From assembly GCF_036346855.1 (NCBI RefSeq), contig NZ_CP107841.1:4344001-4408000 (forward strand): a DNA stretch of 64,000 nucleotides, given 5' to 3'. Positions 34,783 through 42,628 of the stretch are shown here, piece after piece. The stretch's first letter is position 1; each line of letters starts with the position of its first letter. The translations under genes and the position numbers were made by a program. The DNA comes from Streptomyces europaeiscabiei (GTDB lineage: Bacteria; Actinomycetota; Actinomycetes; Streptomycetales; Streptomycetaceae). The notes under the pieces are model-generated. The model had not been told where the DNA came from and did no database searches. It saw only the letters and a program-made list of their open reading frames with translations.

Positions 34783-35511
34783 CTAGGACCCGTCCGCCGG
34801 CAGACTGCTCAGATCCAGGACATCGCCCGCCGGAGGGGGCTGAATGTCCACTCGGTCGTTGAAGGCGCTGAACCTCGTGACGCGGGGGAAGTAAGGGTCC
34901 TTGTAGTCGACCCCCAGAAGGTACGGCTCGCCCTCGGCGGCCACGTAGAAGGTGTGGACGCCCCCCTCGACTTCGTCGTCCGTCACTCGCACAGGGATGA
35001 CCGGCTCACCGTCGAGCTCGGTCGGGTTGTCCCTGGTCGCCTTGCCCAACGAGGGGGACAAAAACCGCCACGCACAGTCGGCCAGGTTGTCCGCTCCCCT
35101 CGCCGCGCTCACGGGGCTCTTCAGCCAGGGTTTGCTCCGCATCGCTGGGACCGTCTTCCGGCCCCACATTTCGCGGTACATGTCGTTGGCATGGATGTAG
35201 TCCGTCTCACCGATCCGGATCTGCTCCATCTCCGCCACATCGGAGACATAGGACGCGGTCGACTTCAAGGTGCATCTGGTCTTGAGATCGGTCGTCAAGC
35301 GGCCAGTAGATCGATTGCCGGTGGTGGTCGAGGTGACATCCCAGACGACGGTCACCGACGTGAGCGCCTTCATGGCGCGATCGGCCTCGCCGAGCAACTG
35401 GTCGGCGGAGCGCGTGTCAGACGTGCCAGCCGTGTCACTGACGTCGGCACAACCGACCGCGACAGCACCCATGAACAGGCACAGCGCAGCGGTGATCGTC
35501 TTCGTCCGCAC
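34783..35511 (-). CDS. lipoprotein inserted within the DMT permease gene
   Basis: A 242-residue exported lipoprotein. The N-terminal RTK, a hydrophobic stretch and the lipobox VAVGC (Cys about 21) are clear. The mature protein has alternating beta-type segments (VTVVWDVTSTTT, RIGETDYIHANDMYREM) and ends with LDLSSLPADGS. It resembles the LolA/LppX-like lipoprotein fold common in actinobacteria; this is a weak inference. The GTG start has six Gs 5 bases upstream. Codon use is visibly less GC-biased than in neighbours, consistent with acquisition. It interrupts the permease in opposite orientation. Confidence 0.82.
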   Translation of the reverse strand: MRTKTITAALCLFMGAVAVGCADVSDTAGTSDTRSADQLLGEADRAMKALTSVTVVWDVTSTTTGNRSTGRLTTDLKTRCTLKSTASYVSDVAEMEQIRIGETDYIHANDMYREMWGRKTVPAMRSKPWLKSPVSAARGADNLADCAWRFLSPSLGKATRDNPTELDGEPVIPVRVTDDEVEGGVHTFYVAAEGEPYLLGVDYKDPYFPRVTRFSAFNDRVDIQPPPAGDVLDLSSLPADGS

Positions 35512-35694
35512 AATCCCCCCTGGCGTGTAGGGCGGCACAGACTACCGGAACGGATCGCTCCGCATCCCGTCGGGTGTGCCACCGTCCCCGGCAGCCACTC
35601 ACGCTCCTGAAGGGAAGCCCGGCAAGCCCGCCCGACAGGGGCACCGCCGACCTCGAAACGGAGCGACCAGTCAAGCGTCTCGGCCCCAGGAACG

Positions 35695-35817
35695 ATGTCG
35701 ATCATCGTGGGCGCGGCGATCGGGGCGGTGTTCTTCAAGGAGCGGTTCGGGGCGCCTCGGATCGTGGCTGCGGGGTTGCTGGTGGTGGGCATCGGGCTGA
35801 TGCTGCGGGCCGGATAG
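35695..35817 (+). pseudogene. 3' fragment of the DMT/EamA-family permease
   Basis: The last 40 codons of an EamA permease: MSIIVGAAIGAVFFKERFG, then RIVAAGLLVVGIGLML and a stop. This is the standard end of the second EamA repeat. Together with the fragment at 34597-34782 it shows one gene whose centre was replaced. The junction lies shortly before the ATG, around 35675-35695. Confidence 0.85.
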
Positions 35818-35868
35818 GCGGGACGGGGACCGATAGGCGGGATGAGGACCGGATAGGCGGGGCGGGGG
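35810..35868. repeat. 20-bp direct repeat, three copies
   Basis: Three imperfect units around CCGGATAGGCGGGACGGGGA. The first includes the permease stop codon. They lie in the promoter region of the DUF1876 gene. Confidence 0.75.
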
Positions 35869-35937
35869 CCCGGCAGGCCGTGCGTCCACGGGCGCGGAGG
35901 AGCACTCTGGAAAGAGCGATTCCGGAGGTGATCCGTC

Positions 35938-36213
35938 ATGATGAAAACGGCTGTCGGATGGCACATCGAGCTGGAGTTCCAGGAGGACGATCAGCGCACA
36001 CGGGCGGCGGCCCTCGTACGGCTCCCCGACGGGAAGGAGGTACGCGCGAACGGCTACGCCAGCCGCCACCGGACCGACTCCCATCAGCCCCGGGTCGGCG
36101 AGGAGATAGCCGGGGCCAGGGCCCTGAACGAGCTCGCCATGAAGCTCCTCACCAAGGCCCACGACGAGATAGACGAGGCATCGGGCCGCACGTCGCACCC
36201 GATAGCGCTCTGA
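35938..36213 (+). CDS. DUF1876 domain protein
   Basis: A 91-residue soluble protein spanning one DUF1876 domain (TAVGWHIELEFQED, RTRAAALVRLPDG, GYASRHRTDSHQPRVGEE-like core). The fold is predicted to resemble a double-stranded RNA-binding domain, and members are common in Streptomyces, but no function is established. GGAGGTGATC lies just upstream of the ATG. It stands alone, after the broken permease. Confidence 0.92.
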   Translation: MMKTAVGWHIELEFQEDDQRTRAAALVRLPDGKEVRANGYASRHRTDSHQPRVGEEIAGARALNELAMKLLTKAHDEIDEASGRTSHPIAL

Positions 36214-36788
36214 CCCAGGACGCCGGCAACCACCGCGCCCACCCCACCCGCCTCGGCCACGCCCCGCCGCGACGCCGGCGTCGGCGTCTTCGTGGCCGTA
36301 CCCCGCGCCGCGGGCAGTCGTGCCGCCGGGGGCGGCCCGGGGTGGGCGCGGCGGCGCCCTGCTCGCGCCGGTGGGCGAGACCCGCTCGCCCGGCCTCGGC
36401 ATCCGGGTCGCTGCCGCGCCGGTGGTCGAACAGTGGACGCGTTGCCAAGTAACAGTGGACCGTCAGCCAACGACATTGGCCGGATTTCCGCGCATCCTGG
36501 TGATCGCCGCCGCGGAGTGCGGCCGTCCGGAACTCCGGGATCGGGCCAGGACACCAGCGGGGGAGCCCTGGGCCGGTCCGGCCGCTCACCCGTGACGGCC
36601 GCGCTTCGCGGTGAGCATCTGCGCCCGGCAGCCCGGCAGCCCGGCAGCTCGCGCTCGGGACGACTGTTGAGCTCGGGACGACTGTTGTTCGGCGGCCGCG
36701 GTCGTACGTGGCTACGCGGCTGGTCACGCCCACGCGACGGAGCCGCCCATCGACACGGCCCCGCACCCCTGGAGGGCGCGGGCGCCCT
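36214..36788. other. 575-bp gap, no gene supported
   Basis: Open frames on both strands have unstable codon bias and no recognisable domains. Visible features are a GCCCGGCA triple repeat near 36626, a 17-bp duplication (GCTCGGGACGACTGTTG) at about 36652-36688, and an inverted type II dispersed repeat at 36719-36788 ending in GGAGGGCGCGGGCGCCCTC next to the serine esterase gene stop. The segment 36430-36500 is AT-richer. It may be decayed coding DNA. Confidence 0.4.
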
Positions 36789-37961
36789 CTAGCCCAGCGC
36801 CTCCCGCACCGCCTTCACCAGTGTCTGCGCCCTCGGGTCCGCCGTCACGGTCTTGCGGTAGCCGTTCGTGACGTAGCCGAAGGCGAGGCCGGTGTCGGGG
36901 TCGGCGAAGCCGAGGGGGCCGCCCCGGCCGGGGTGGCCGAAGGAGCCGGCGCCGAACAGCGGGGAGGCGGTGCCGTGGAGCATGTAGCCGAGGCCGAAGC
37001 GGGTGTTGATGACGAGGACGCGGTCGGGGCCGGAGGCTTCCTCGGCGCGGGCGGCCTCCAGGGTCGCCGGGCCGAACAGCCGTACGCCGTCGACCTCGCC
37101 GATGAGCGCCGCGTAGAAGCGGGCCAGGCCGTCCGCCGTGGCGATGCCGTTGGTCGCGGGGAGGGCGGAGGCCCGGTACGCCGGGTCGTTCTGGTCGGGG
37201 AACGGGGTGATCGCGGCGAAGGCGCGGCGTGTGAGGGAGTCCGGGTCGTCGTAGGCCTCGGTGACCGAACGCCTGGCGCGCACCCGCAGCCCGCCCGTGG
37301 GTTCGGGCGCCGACTCCAGACGGCCCGCGCGGCCGACCCGGCCGGCCGCCGCCACCGAGTCCGGCAGCCCCAGCCACAGGCCGGCGTCCAGGCCCAGCGG
37401 GGTGGCGATGTCCGACGCGATCCACTCGCCCGTCCCCCGGCCGGTCACGCGCCGGACCAGTTCGTCGAGCATCCAGCCGTACGTCAGGGGGTGGTAGCCG
37501 TGGTCGGTGCCGGGCTCCCAGGCGGGGGTCTGCGCGGCCACGGCCGCCGGGCCCCGGCGCGGGTCCAGCGCCTCGGCGGGGGTGAGGGGACGGTCCAGGA
37601 CCGGGAGCCCGGCCCGGTGGTTGAGCACGTGCCGCACCAGCACGCGGTCCTTGCCGTGCGCCTTGAACTCCGGCCAGTACCGGCCCACCGGCGCGTCGAG
37701 GTCCAGCTCCCCACGCTCGGCCAGCATCAGCGGTACGGCGGCGGCGACGCCCTTCGTCGCCGAGCGCATGATCTGGGCGGTGCCCTGCTGCCAGGGCTCG
37801 TCGCCGTCGACGTCCCGGGTGCCGGCCCACAGGTCGACGACCTTGCGCCCGTGCCGGTAGACCACCACCGCCGCGCCCCGCTCGCCGAGCGCCTCGAAGT
37901 TGCGTACGAACGCGGCCCTGACCGGCTCGAAGCCCTCGGCGACTGTGCCGTTCACGTCCAC
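36789..37961 (-). CDS. serine esterase of the beta-lactamase fold (family VIII / EstB-like)
   Basis: A 390-residue cytoplasmic protein without a signal peptide. The nucleophile motif is S67-A-T-K70. The second Tyr motif occurs as GYHPLTYGW, the YHxxT form typical of EstB-like family VIII esterases rather than beta-lactamases. FGHPGRGGPLGFADP provides the third motif. It is likely a carboxylesterase with unknown substrate. The GTG at 37961 is chosen for a perfect AAGGAG at 7-base spacing; a longer frame exists but lacks a site. It is transcribed toward the decayed region. Confidence 0.9.
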   Translation of the reverse strand: MDVNGTVAEGFEPVRAAFVRNFEALGERGAAVVVYRHGRKVVDLWAGTRDVDGDEPWQQGTAQIMRSATKGVAAAVPLMLAERGELDLDAPVGRYWPEFKAHGKDRVLVRHVLNHRAGLPVLDRPLTPAEALDPRRGPAAVAAQTPAWEPGTDHGYHPLTYGWMLDELVRRVTGRGTGEWIASDIATPLGLDAGLWLGLPDSVAAAGRVGRAGRLESAPEPTGGLRVRARRSVTEAYDDPDSLTRRAFAAITPFPDQNDPAYRASALPATNGIATADGLARFYAALIGEVDGVRLFGPATLEAARAEEASGPDRVLVINTRFGLGYMLHGTASPLFGAGSFGHPGRGGPLGFADPDTGLAFGYVTNGYRKTVTADPRAQTLVKAVREALG

Positions 37962-38127
37962 GTCGGCGCTCCTTGCTGTCCGTTCACTCGCCACGACCAC
38001 TCGCCGCGACGACGGATGCAACGTGCAGGCATGGCCCGGGATTCCCCCGCCCGAGGCCGCCGCAGCCCTTCGCCGCCGGCAGCCCCTCCGGGCCGTTCCA
38101 GGCCCCTCCAGCCCTTCTCAGCCCTTC

Positions 38128-38652
38128 TCAGCCCAGCAGGATCGTGACCTCGATGTTGTCGCGGGTCGCGTTCGAGTACGGGCAGACCTGGTGGGCCGCG
38201 TCGACGAGCTTGGCCGCGATGTCCTGGTCGATGACCGGGAGGGAGACACTGAGGGCCACGGCGAGGCCGTAGCCGCGCTGCTTGTTGGGGCCGATGCCGA
38301 CCTTCGCGGCGACGGTGGAGCCGGTCAGGTCGTAGCCGGCGCGGCGGCCGACGAGGACCAGCGCGTTGTGGAAGCAGGAGCTGTACCCGGCGGCGAACAG
38401 CTGCTCGGGGTTGGTGCCGTCACCGTCGCCGCCCATGGCCGGCGGCATCGCGACCTTGAGGTCGATCTGGCCGTCCTGACTGCTGATGTAGCCGTTCCGG
38501 CCGCCGTGCGCGGTGGCCTCGGCGACGTACATGATCTTCGTCGGACGAGTGTCGGTACGGGTGTCGGGACCGGAATGAGGACTGGCACCGGCATCGGTAC
38601 CGGCATTGGAACTGGTACCGGGTCCGGTCCCCACCACGGCGTCGTCAGTCAT
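38128..38652 (-). CDS. ohr: organic hydroperoxide resistance protein (Ohr/OsmC family)
   Basis: A 174-residue thiol peroxidase that reduces organic and fatty-acid hydroperoxides. The two catalytic cysteines lie in GYSSCFHNAL and QVCPYSNATR, and the catalytic Arg in the GGRNGYI region is present. The first 35 residues are an extra Gly/Thr/Ser/Pro-rich extension not found in normal Ohr (about 140 residues). GGAGG lies 9 bases upstream of the ATG. An alternative start inside would restore normal length (KIMYVAEATA), but no good ribosome site was seen there. It lies downstream of ohrR. Confidence 0.95.
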   Translation of the reverse strand: MTDDAVVGTGPGTSSNAGTDAGASPHSGPDTRTDTRPTKIMYVAEATAHGGRNGYISSQDGQIDLKVAMPPAMGGDGDGTNPEQLFAAGYSSCFHNALVLVGRRAGYDLTGSTVAAKVGIGPNKQRGYGLAVALSVSLPVIDQDIAAKLVDAAHQVCPYSNATRDNIEVTILLG

Positions 38653-38708
38653 TCCCTTGGCCTCCCCCAGGACGAGCGCGTGGCCTCCCCAGGACAGGCG
38701 CGCACGAA

Positions 38709-38766
38709 TACATCGTGCACAAGGTACCGGTCGGTAGGGGAGAGCGGTTACCAGGGGGTAGTAACC
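38709..38766. promoter_or_regulatory. candidate OhrR operator region of ohr
   Basis: Two inverted repeats lie in the ohrR-ohr spacer. TACATCGTGCACAAGGTA (38709-38726) is an imperfect palindrome with a perfect GTGCAC core and TAC...GTA ends, as in other OhrR operators. GGTTAC (38746-38751) and GTAACC (38761-38766) form a second palindrome 9 bases apart. Binding is inference. Confidence 0.5.
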
Positions 38767-38839
38767 ACGGGTAACACAAGGTCACCGCCGACCGCCGAGC
38801 GACCCGCCGGCGAGCGACCCGCCGGTCGGCCTCGCCCGC

Positions 38840-39319
38840 TCAGCGGCCTGCCGCCTTCGTCGCCCGTGCCGTCAGCTGCCACAGTTCCTCGCGCAGCCGG
38901 GTCACCTCGGGGGCGTGCAGCCCGGTGGCGGCCGCGAGGGTGGCGGGGACGGCCGCCGCACGGTCGCGGAGCTGTTCGCCGCGGCCGGTGAGCGCGATCC
39001 GCACCGAACGCTCGTCCCGCAGCGACCGCTCCCGGCTCAGCAGCCCGGCCGACTCCAGCCGCTTCAGCAGCGGCGAGACCGTGCCGTAGTCGAGCCGCAG
39101 GGCGCCCGTCAGTTCCTTGACGGTGGTCTCGCCGCGCTCCCAGAGGGAGAGCATGACCAGGTACTGCGGGTAGGTGAGGCCGAGTTCGTCGAGCAGCGGG
39201 CGGTACGCGGCGGTGACCGCGCGCTGGGCCGCGTACAGCGCGAAGCACAACTGCTGGTCGAGGAGCAGCGAACCGTGCTGTTCGGGTTCCTCATGATTCG
39301 TCACGGGCCCCATTGTCAC
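38840..39319 (-). CDS. ohrR: MarR-family organic peroxide sensor OhrR
   Basis: A 159-residue winged-helix repressor. The reactive cysteine sits in LLDQQLCFALYAAQRA, the position of the OhrR peroxide-sensing Cys. The DNA-binding wing is TTVKELTGALRLDYGTVSPL with RLESAGLLSRERS. When oxidised by organic peroxides it releases the ohr promoter. Three close in-frame starts exist (39319, 39313, 39304) and none has a convincing ribosome site, so the exact N-terminus is open. Confidence 0.93.
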   Translation of the reverse strand: MTMGPVTNHEEPEQHGSLLLDQQLCFALYAAQRAVTAAYRPLLDELGLTYPQYLVMLSLWERGETTVKELTGALRLDYGTVSPLLKRLESAGLLSRERSLRDERSVRIALTGRGEQLRDRAAAVPATLAAATGLHAPEVTRLREELWQLTARATKAAGR

Positions 39320-39360
39320 GGACGCGTGTGGTGCGCTGCGGGGGGACCGTGTTTGTCCGC

Positions 39361-39470
39361 GGTGGGTGAGGGCTGGTCGCGCAGTTCCCCGCGCCCCTCA
39401 AAAGCGCAGGGCGCCCCCGGCCTTCAAGGGTCGCGGGGAACTGCGCGAGAAGCCCTCGCCCACCCGCGCC
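39361..39470. repeat. type I dispersed repeat, two facing arms
   Basis: GGCTGGTCGCGCAGTTCCCC faces GGGGAACTGCGCGAGAAGCC across about 45 bases with CCCCTCAAAAG and CCTTCAAGGG inside. It fills the ohrR-cbiO spacer. Confidence 0.85.
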
Positions 39471-39495
39471 GGGCGAACAACCCGCACCCCGAGCC

Positions 39496-40242
39496 CTAAC
39501 CCGCCCTCACCGACCGCGGATCGAATCCGAACGGCAGTTCCAGACGATGGGCCCGCATCAGCTCGTCGTCGACGAGGAGTTCACCCGTCACCCCGTCCGC
39601 CGCGATGACACCCTCGCTGAGGATCAGGGAACGCGGGCAGAGTTCGAGCGCGTACGGCAGGTCGTGCGTGACCATGAGCACGGTGACGTCCAACGACCTC
39701 AGGATGTCCGCGAGTTCGCGGCGCGAGGCGGGGTCCAGGTTGGAGGACGGCTCGTCGAGGACGAGGATCTCGGGTTCCATGGCGAGCACGGTGGCGACGG
39801 CCACCCGCCGCCGCTGCCCGAACGAGAGGTGGTGCGGTGGCCGTTCCTTGAACTCCGCCATGCCGACCTGTCCGAGGGCCTTGTCCACCCGGGCCTCCAG
39901 TTCGGGGCCCCGCATTCCCGCCGCGGCGGGCCCGAAGGCCACGTCCTCGCGCACGGTCGGCATGAACAACTGGTCGTCGGGGTCCTGGAAGACGATGCCG
40001 ACCTTCCGCCGGATCTCGGCCATGTGCCGCTTGCCGACGGGCATCCCGGCGACGGTCACCGTGCCGGCGCCCCCGGTGAGGATGCCGTTCAGGTGCAGGA
40101 CGAGGGTGGTCTTCCCGGCGCCGTTCGGCCCGAGCAGTGCGACCCGCTCCCCTCGCCCGACGGTGAAGTCGACGCCGAAGAGGGCCTGATGGCCGTCGGG
40201 GTAGGCGAAGGCGAGCCCGGCGACTTCGAGGGAGAATGTCAC
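39496..40242 (-). CDS. cbiO: energy-coupling-factor transporter ATPase, CbiO type
   Basis: A 248-residue ABC ATPase that energises an ECF-type metal importer. Walker A is GPNGAGKTT, the Q-loop FQDPDDQLF is typical of CbiO, the signature is LSFGQRRR, and Walker B is LVLDEPSSNLD. The GTG start has GGAGGG at 4-5-base spacing. It is separated from cbiQ by 209 bases, unlike the tight cbiM-cbiQ junction, and that gap contains a hairpin and a transposon-end-like sequence. It may therefore depend on its own promoter or on read-through. Confidence 0.94.
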   Translation of the reverse strand: MTFSLEVAGLAFAYPDGHQALFGVDFTVGRGERVALLGPNGAGKTTLVLHLNGILTGGAGTVTVAGMPVGKRHMAEIRRKVGIVFQDPDDQLFMPTVREDVAFGPAAAGMRGPELEARVDKALGQVGMAEFKERPPHHLSFGQRRRVAVATVLAMEPEILVLDEPSSNLDPASRRELADILRSLDVTVLMVTHDLPYALELCPRSLILSEGVIAADGVTGELLVDDELMRAHRLELPFGFDPRSVRAG

Positions 40243-40455
40243 GAAACCCTCCGAATGCCACTGCGTGATCGGGTGACGTCAGTGGCGAACGGTGCATAGC
40301 GAGAACCAAGCATGCGCATCCCTTTTGGCGTTCAGATCATCCAGGCTGGTCTCAACCCGGCTGGTGTTGATCGTGTGAGACTCGGTCATCCGCTGGATGA
40401 CCGAGCAGCGTGAGCCAGGAATCCCCCTTGTTCGCAAGAGGGAGGGAGGAGTCAA
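40243..40455. mobile_element. possible IS200/IS605-type right-end remnant splitting the cbi operon
   Basis: The plus strand shows GAGCCAGGAATCCCC, a short hairpin (CCCCCT...AGGG), then GGAGGAGTCAA at 40445-40455. I recall this pattern from right ends of TnpB-carrying IS605-type elements in actinobacteria. A perfect 11-bp hairpin (CTCGGTCATCC / GGATGACCGAG, 40381-40405) precedes it. No tnpA or tnpB is present. The segment is less GC-rich than its neighbours, and its end coincides with the cbiQ stop codon. A plain intergenic attenuator is the alternative. Confidence 0.35.
40381..40405. terminator. 11-bp perfect hairpin between cbiQ and cbiO
   Basis: CTCGGTCATCC-GCT-GGATGACCGAG. It could attenuate transcription from cbiM-cbiQ into cbiO, or be part of a mobile-element remnant. 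Confidence 0.5.
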
Positions 40456-41213
40456 AGGCTCCATCCCAGCAGACAGACAACGAGGGCCGCGCCCGGAAGC
40501 GCGAAGGCGTACGACCACTGCGCCCGGGACGCGGTCACCTCGTCGATGACGGGCATGGTGCCCGTGTACCCCCGGCTGATCATGGCCAGATGGACCCGCT
40601 CGCCGCGCTCGTACGAGCGGATGAACAGCGCCCCGACCGTTTTGGCGAGCACCCCCCAGTGCCGTACGCCGCTCGCCTCGAACCCCCGTGACTCGCGCGC
40701 GATCCGCATCCGCCGCATCTCATCGGTGATCACGTCCCCGTAGCGGATCATGAAGGACGCGATCTGGACGAGCAGCGGGGGCAGTCTGAGGCGCTGGAGT
40801 CCGAGGAGGAGTTCGCGGAGTTCGGTGGTGGACGCGAGGAGGACGGAGGCGGCGACGCCGAGTGTTCCCTTGGCGAGGACGTTCCAGGCGCCCCACAGCC
40901 CGCTGACGCTCAGCGACATCCCGAGGACCTCGATGCGCTCGCCCTGCGCCACGAACGGCATCAGCACGGCGAACGCGACGAACGGGATCTCGATGAGCAG
41001 CCGCCGGAGCAGGAACCCGGCGGGTACGCGGGCCACGTACGCGACCACGCCTAGCAGCACGGCGTACAGCCCGAACGCCCACATCGCCTCCCTTGGCGTC
41101 GACACCACGACGACCACGAAGGCGAGGACGGCCGCGAGTTTGGTGTGCGGCGGCAGGGCGTGCACGGGCGAGTGCGCGTGCCGGTAGAGCTTGTGGGCGT
41201 GGCCGGCTCCCAT
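40452..41213 (-). CDS. cbiQ: energy-coupling-factor transmembrane protein, CbiQ type
   Basis: A 253-residue membrane protein with about five helices. It couples the CbiO ATPase to the CbiM substrate-binding unit. The N-terminal VHALPPHTKLAAVLAFVVVVVS is CbiQ-like. The coupling helices carry the conserved R-rich motifs ESRGFEA and MISRGYTG. It starts one base after the cbiM stop, so translation is coupled. The last codons and stop lie within the putative mobile-element end, which may have altered the C-terminus. Confidence 0.92.
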   Translation of the reverse strand: MGAGHAHKLYRHAHSPVHALPPHTKLAAVLAFVVVVVSTPREAMWAFGLYAVLLGVVAYVARVPAGFLLRRLLIEIPFVAFAVLMPFVAQGERIEVLGMSLSVSGLWGAWNVLAKGTLGVAASVLLASTTELRELLLGLQRLRLPPLLVQIASFMIRYGDVITDEMRRMRIARESRGFEASGVRHWGVLAKTVGALFIRSYERGERVHLAMISRGYTGTMPVIDEVTASRAQWSYAFALPGAALVVCLLGWSL

Positions 41214-41214
41214 G

Positions 41215-42279
41215 TCAGGCGTTCCCGGGCACGGAGGTGGGGGACGTGGCGTCGCCCTCGTCGGTACGCCGCTTGCGTACGGCCCAGAAGATCCCCGTGC
41301 CGGCGACGACCGTGACGCCGACGCCGATCACGCCCGCGAGGCCGCCGGAGAGGCGGGTGTCGGTGAGGCCCTCGACGCCGTAGTCGGCGAGCGGGGAGTC
41401 GGCGGCGGCGTGGTCCTCGACCTTGGCGTCGATGCCCTTGTCCGCGGCGACCTTCTCCAGTCCGTCGGGGTCGGCGGACGCGTAGAAGCTGACGACACCG
41501 GCGAGGAGGAGGGAGGTGCCGAGGCCGGCGAGGATCAGCCTGCGGGGCGACCGGGCGGCGACGGGGGCGGGCGTCGGCTCGGCTGCGGGCGCGTCGACCA
41601 GCTCACCGCCGACGCGCAGCTTCAGCGGGGCGGTCAGGCCCCGGGCGCCGTGCACGAGGTCCGGGCGTACGGCGATGACGGCACCGACCGTGGCGGCGGT
41701 GATCGCCGCCTCGCCGATGCCGATGAGGGTGTGGACGCCGACCATGGCGGTGAGGACCGAGCCGATCGGCACGTCCGTGGTGCCGCCGATCGCGTAGACG
41801 AACGTGAAGGCGACGGCCGCGGCGGGCACGGAGATCAGGGCGGCGACGAAGGCGGAGACGGTGATCGAGCGGCGCGTCCTGGGCAGCACCTTCACGAGTC
41901 CGCGGAAGAGGGCGTACGCGACGACGGACGTGACGACCGCCATGACGCTGATGTTCACGCCGAGGGCGGTGAGGCCGCCGTCGGCGAAGAGGATGCCCTG
42001 CATGAGGAGCACCACGGACACGCACAGGACCCCTGTATAGGGGCCCACGAGTATCGCGGCCAGGGCACCGCCGAGCAGATGTCCGCTGGTCCCTGCCGCG
42101 ACCGGGAAGTTCAGCATCTGTACGGCGAAGATGAACGCGGCGACGAGCCCGGCGAGCGGCGCCGTCCGCTCGTCCAGCTCACGCCGGGCGCCGCGCAGGC
42201 TCACGGCGACCGCACCGGCGGCGACGACTCCGGCGACCGCCGAGACGGGGGCGTTGATGAATCCGTCGGGGACGTGCAT
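41215..42279 (-). CDS. cbiM: CbiM/NikM permease fused to a CbiN/PDGLE-type domain
   Basis: A 354-residue membrane protein. The start MHVPDGFI is fixed by family knowledge: the N-terminal Met-His coordinates Ni or Co in CbiM/NikM, so the longer upstream frame is rejected. Seven helices span about 1-215. After a linker, a two-helix CbiN-like unit contains the PDGLE motif (ASADPDGLEKVA) in its external loop. The fusion replaces a separate cbiN/nikN gene. The box at 42410-42426 favours nickel as the transported metal. Confidence 0.93.
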   Translation of the reverse strand: MHVPDGFINAPVSAVAGVVAAGAVAVSLRGARRELDERTAPLAGLVAAFIFAVQMLNFPVAAGTSGHLLGGALAAILVGPYTGVLCVSVVLLMQGILFADGGLTALGVNISVMAVVTSVVAYALFRGLVKVLPRTRRSITVSAFVAALISVPAAAVAFTFVYAIGGTTDVPIGSVLTAMVGVHTLIGIGEAAITAATVGAVIAVRPDLVHGARGLTAPLKLRVGGELVDAPAAEPTPAPVAARSPRRLILAGLGTSLLLAGVVSFYASADPDGLEKVAADKGIDAKVEDHAAADSPLADYGVEGLTDTRLSGGLAGVIGVGVTVVAGTGIFWAVRKRRTDEGDATSPTSVPGNA

Positions 42280-42409
42280 ACGAGGGCTCGCTCTCCTGGT
42301 CGGGGGCCGGGCCACCGGGTGGGGACGCGCTGGCTGAGGGCTGGGTGCTGGGTGCTGGGCAGTCTGTGGATGGCTGGATTGGCCGGAACCTTACGATGAT
42401 AGAGCCCTA

Positions 42410-42426
42410 TTGCGAGTCTCTTGCAA
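42410..42426. promoter_or_regulatory. Nur (nickel-responsive Fur family) box upstream of cbiM
   Basis: TTGCGA-GTCTC-TTGCAA matches the known Streptomyces Nur operator pattern of two TTGCAA-like hexamers spaced by five bases, with one changed base. On the minus strand it overlaps a plausible promoter (TTGCAA, later TATCAT) about 130 bases before cbiM. Nickel-bound Nur represses nickel uptake genes, so the operon should be induced by nickel shortage. The match is seen; regulation is inferred. Confidence 0.7.
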
Positions 42427-42628
42427 GAGCGAGGCGGGTCCGATTAGCGAACGGCTCGCCGAACGCGGCGAAGGAACACCCGCCGACCGCCCGGCGCACC
42501 CACAGCGGCCTCCCGGGACTCCCGCAGGCCCTCCACGGGCGCGCGGCGGAAAATATGCGACATTGGAGGGGCAGCGGACAGCGGATTCACAGCTTCCGTC
42601 AGGGTCACTCAGCGTGAGGAGCAGCCCG

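Noticed and set aside
36292..36792. 167-codon plus-strand frame after DUF1876
   Set aside because: Ends inside a dispersed repeat, has no recognisable domain, and its codon bias is unstable.
40279..40518. 79-codon minus-strand frame overlapping the end of cbiQ
   Set aside because: No good start site, weak codon bias, and it crosses hairpins; it is better explained as intergenic or mobile-element DNA.
42280..42628. Cobalamin riboswitch upstream of cbiM
   Set aside because: No B12-box-like sequence and too little leader; a Nur-type box explains the region better.
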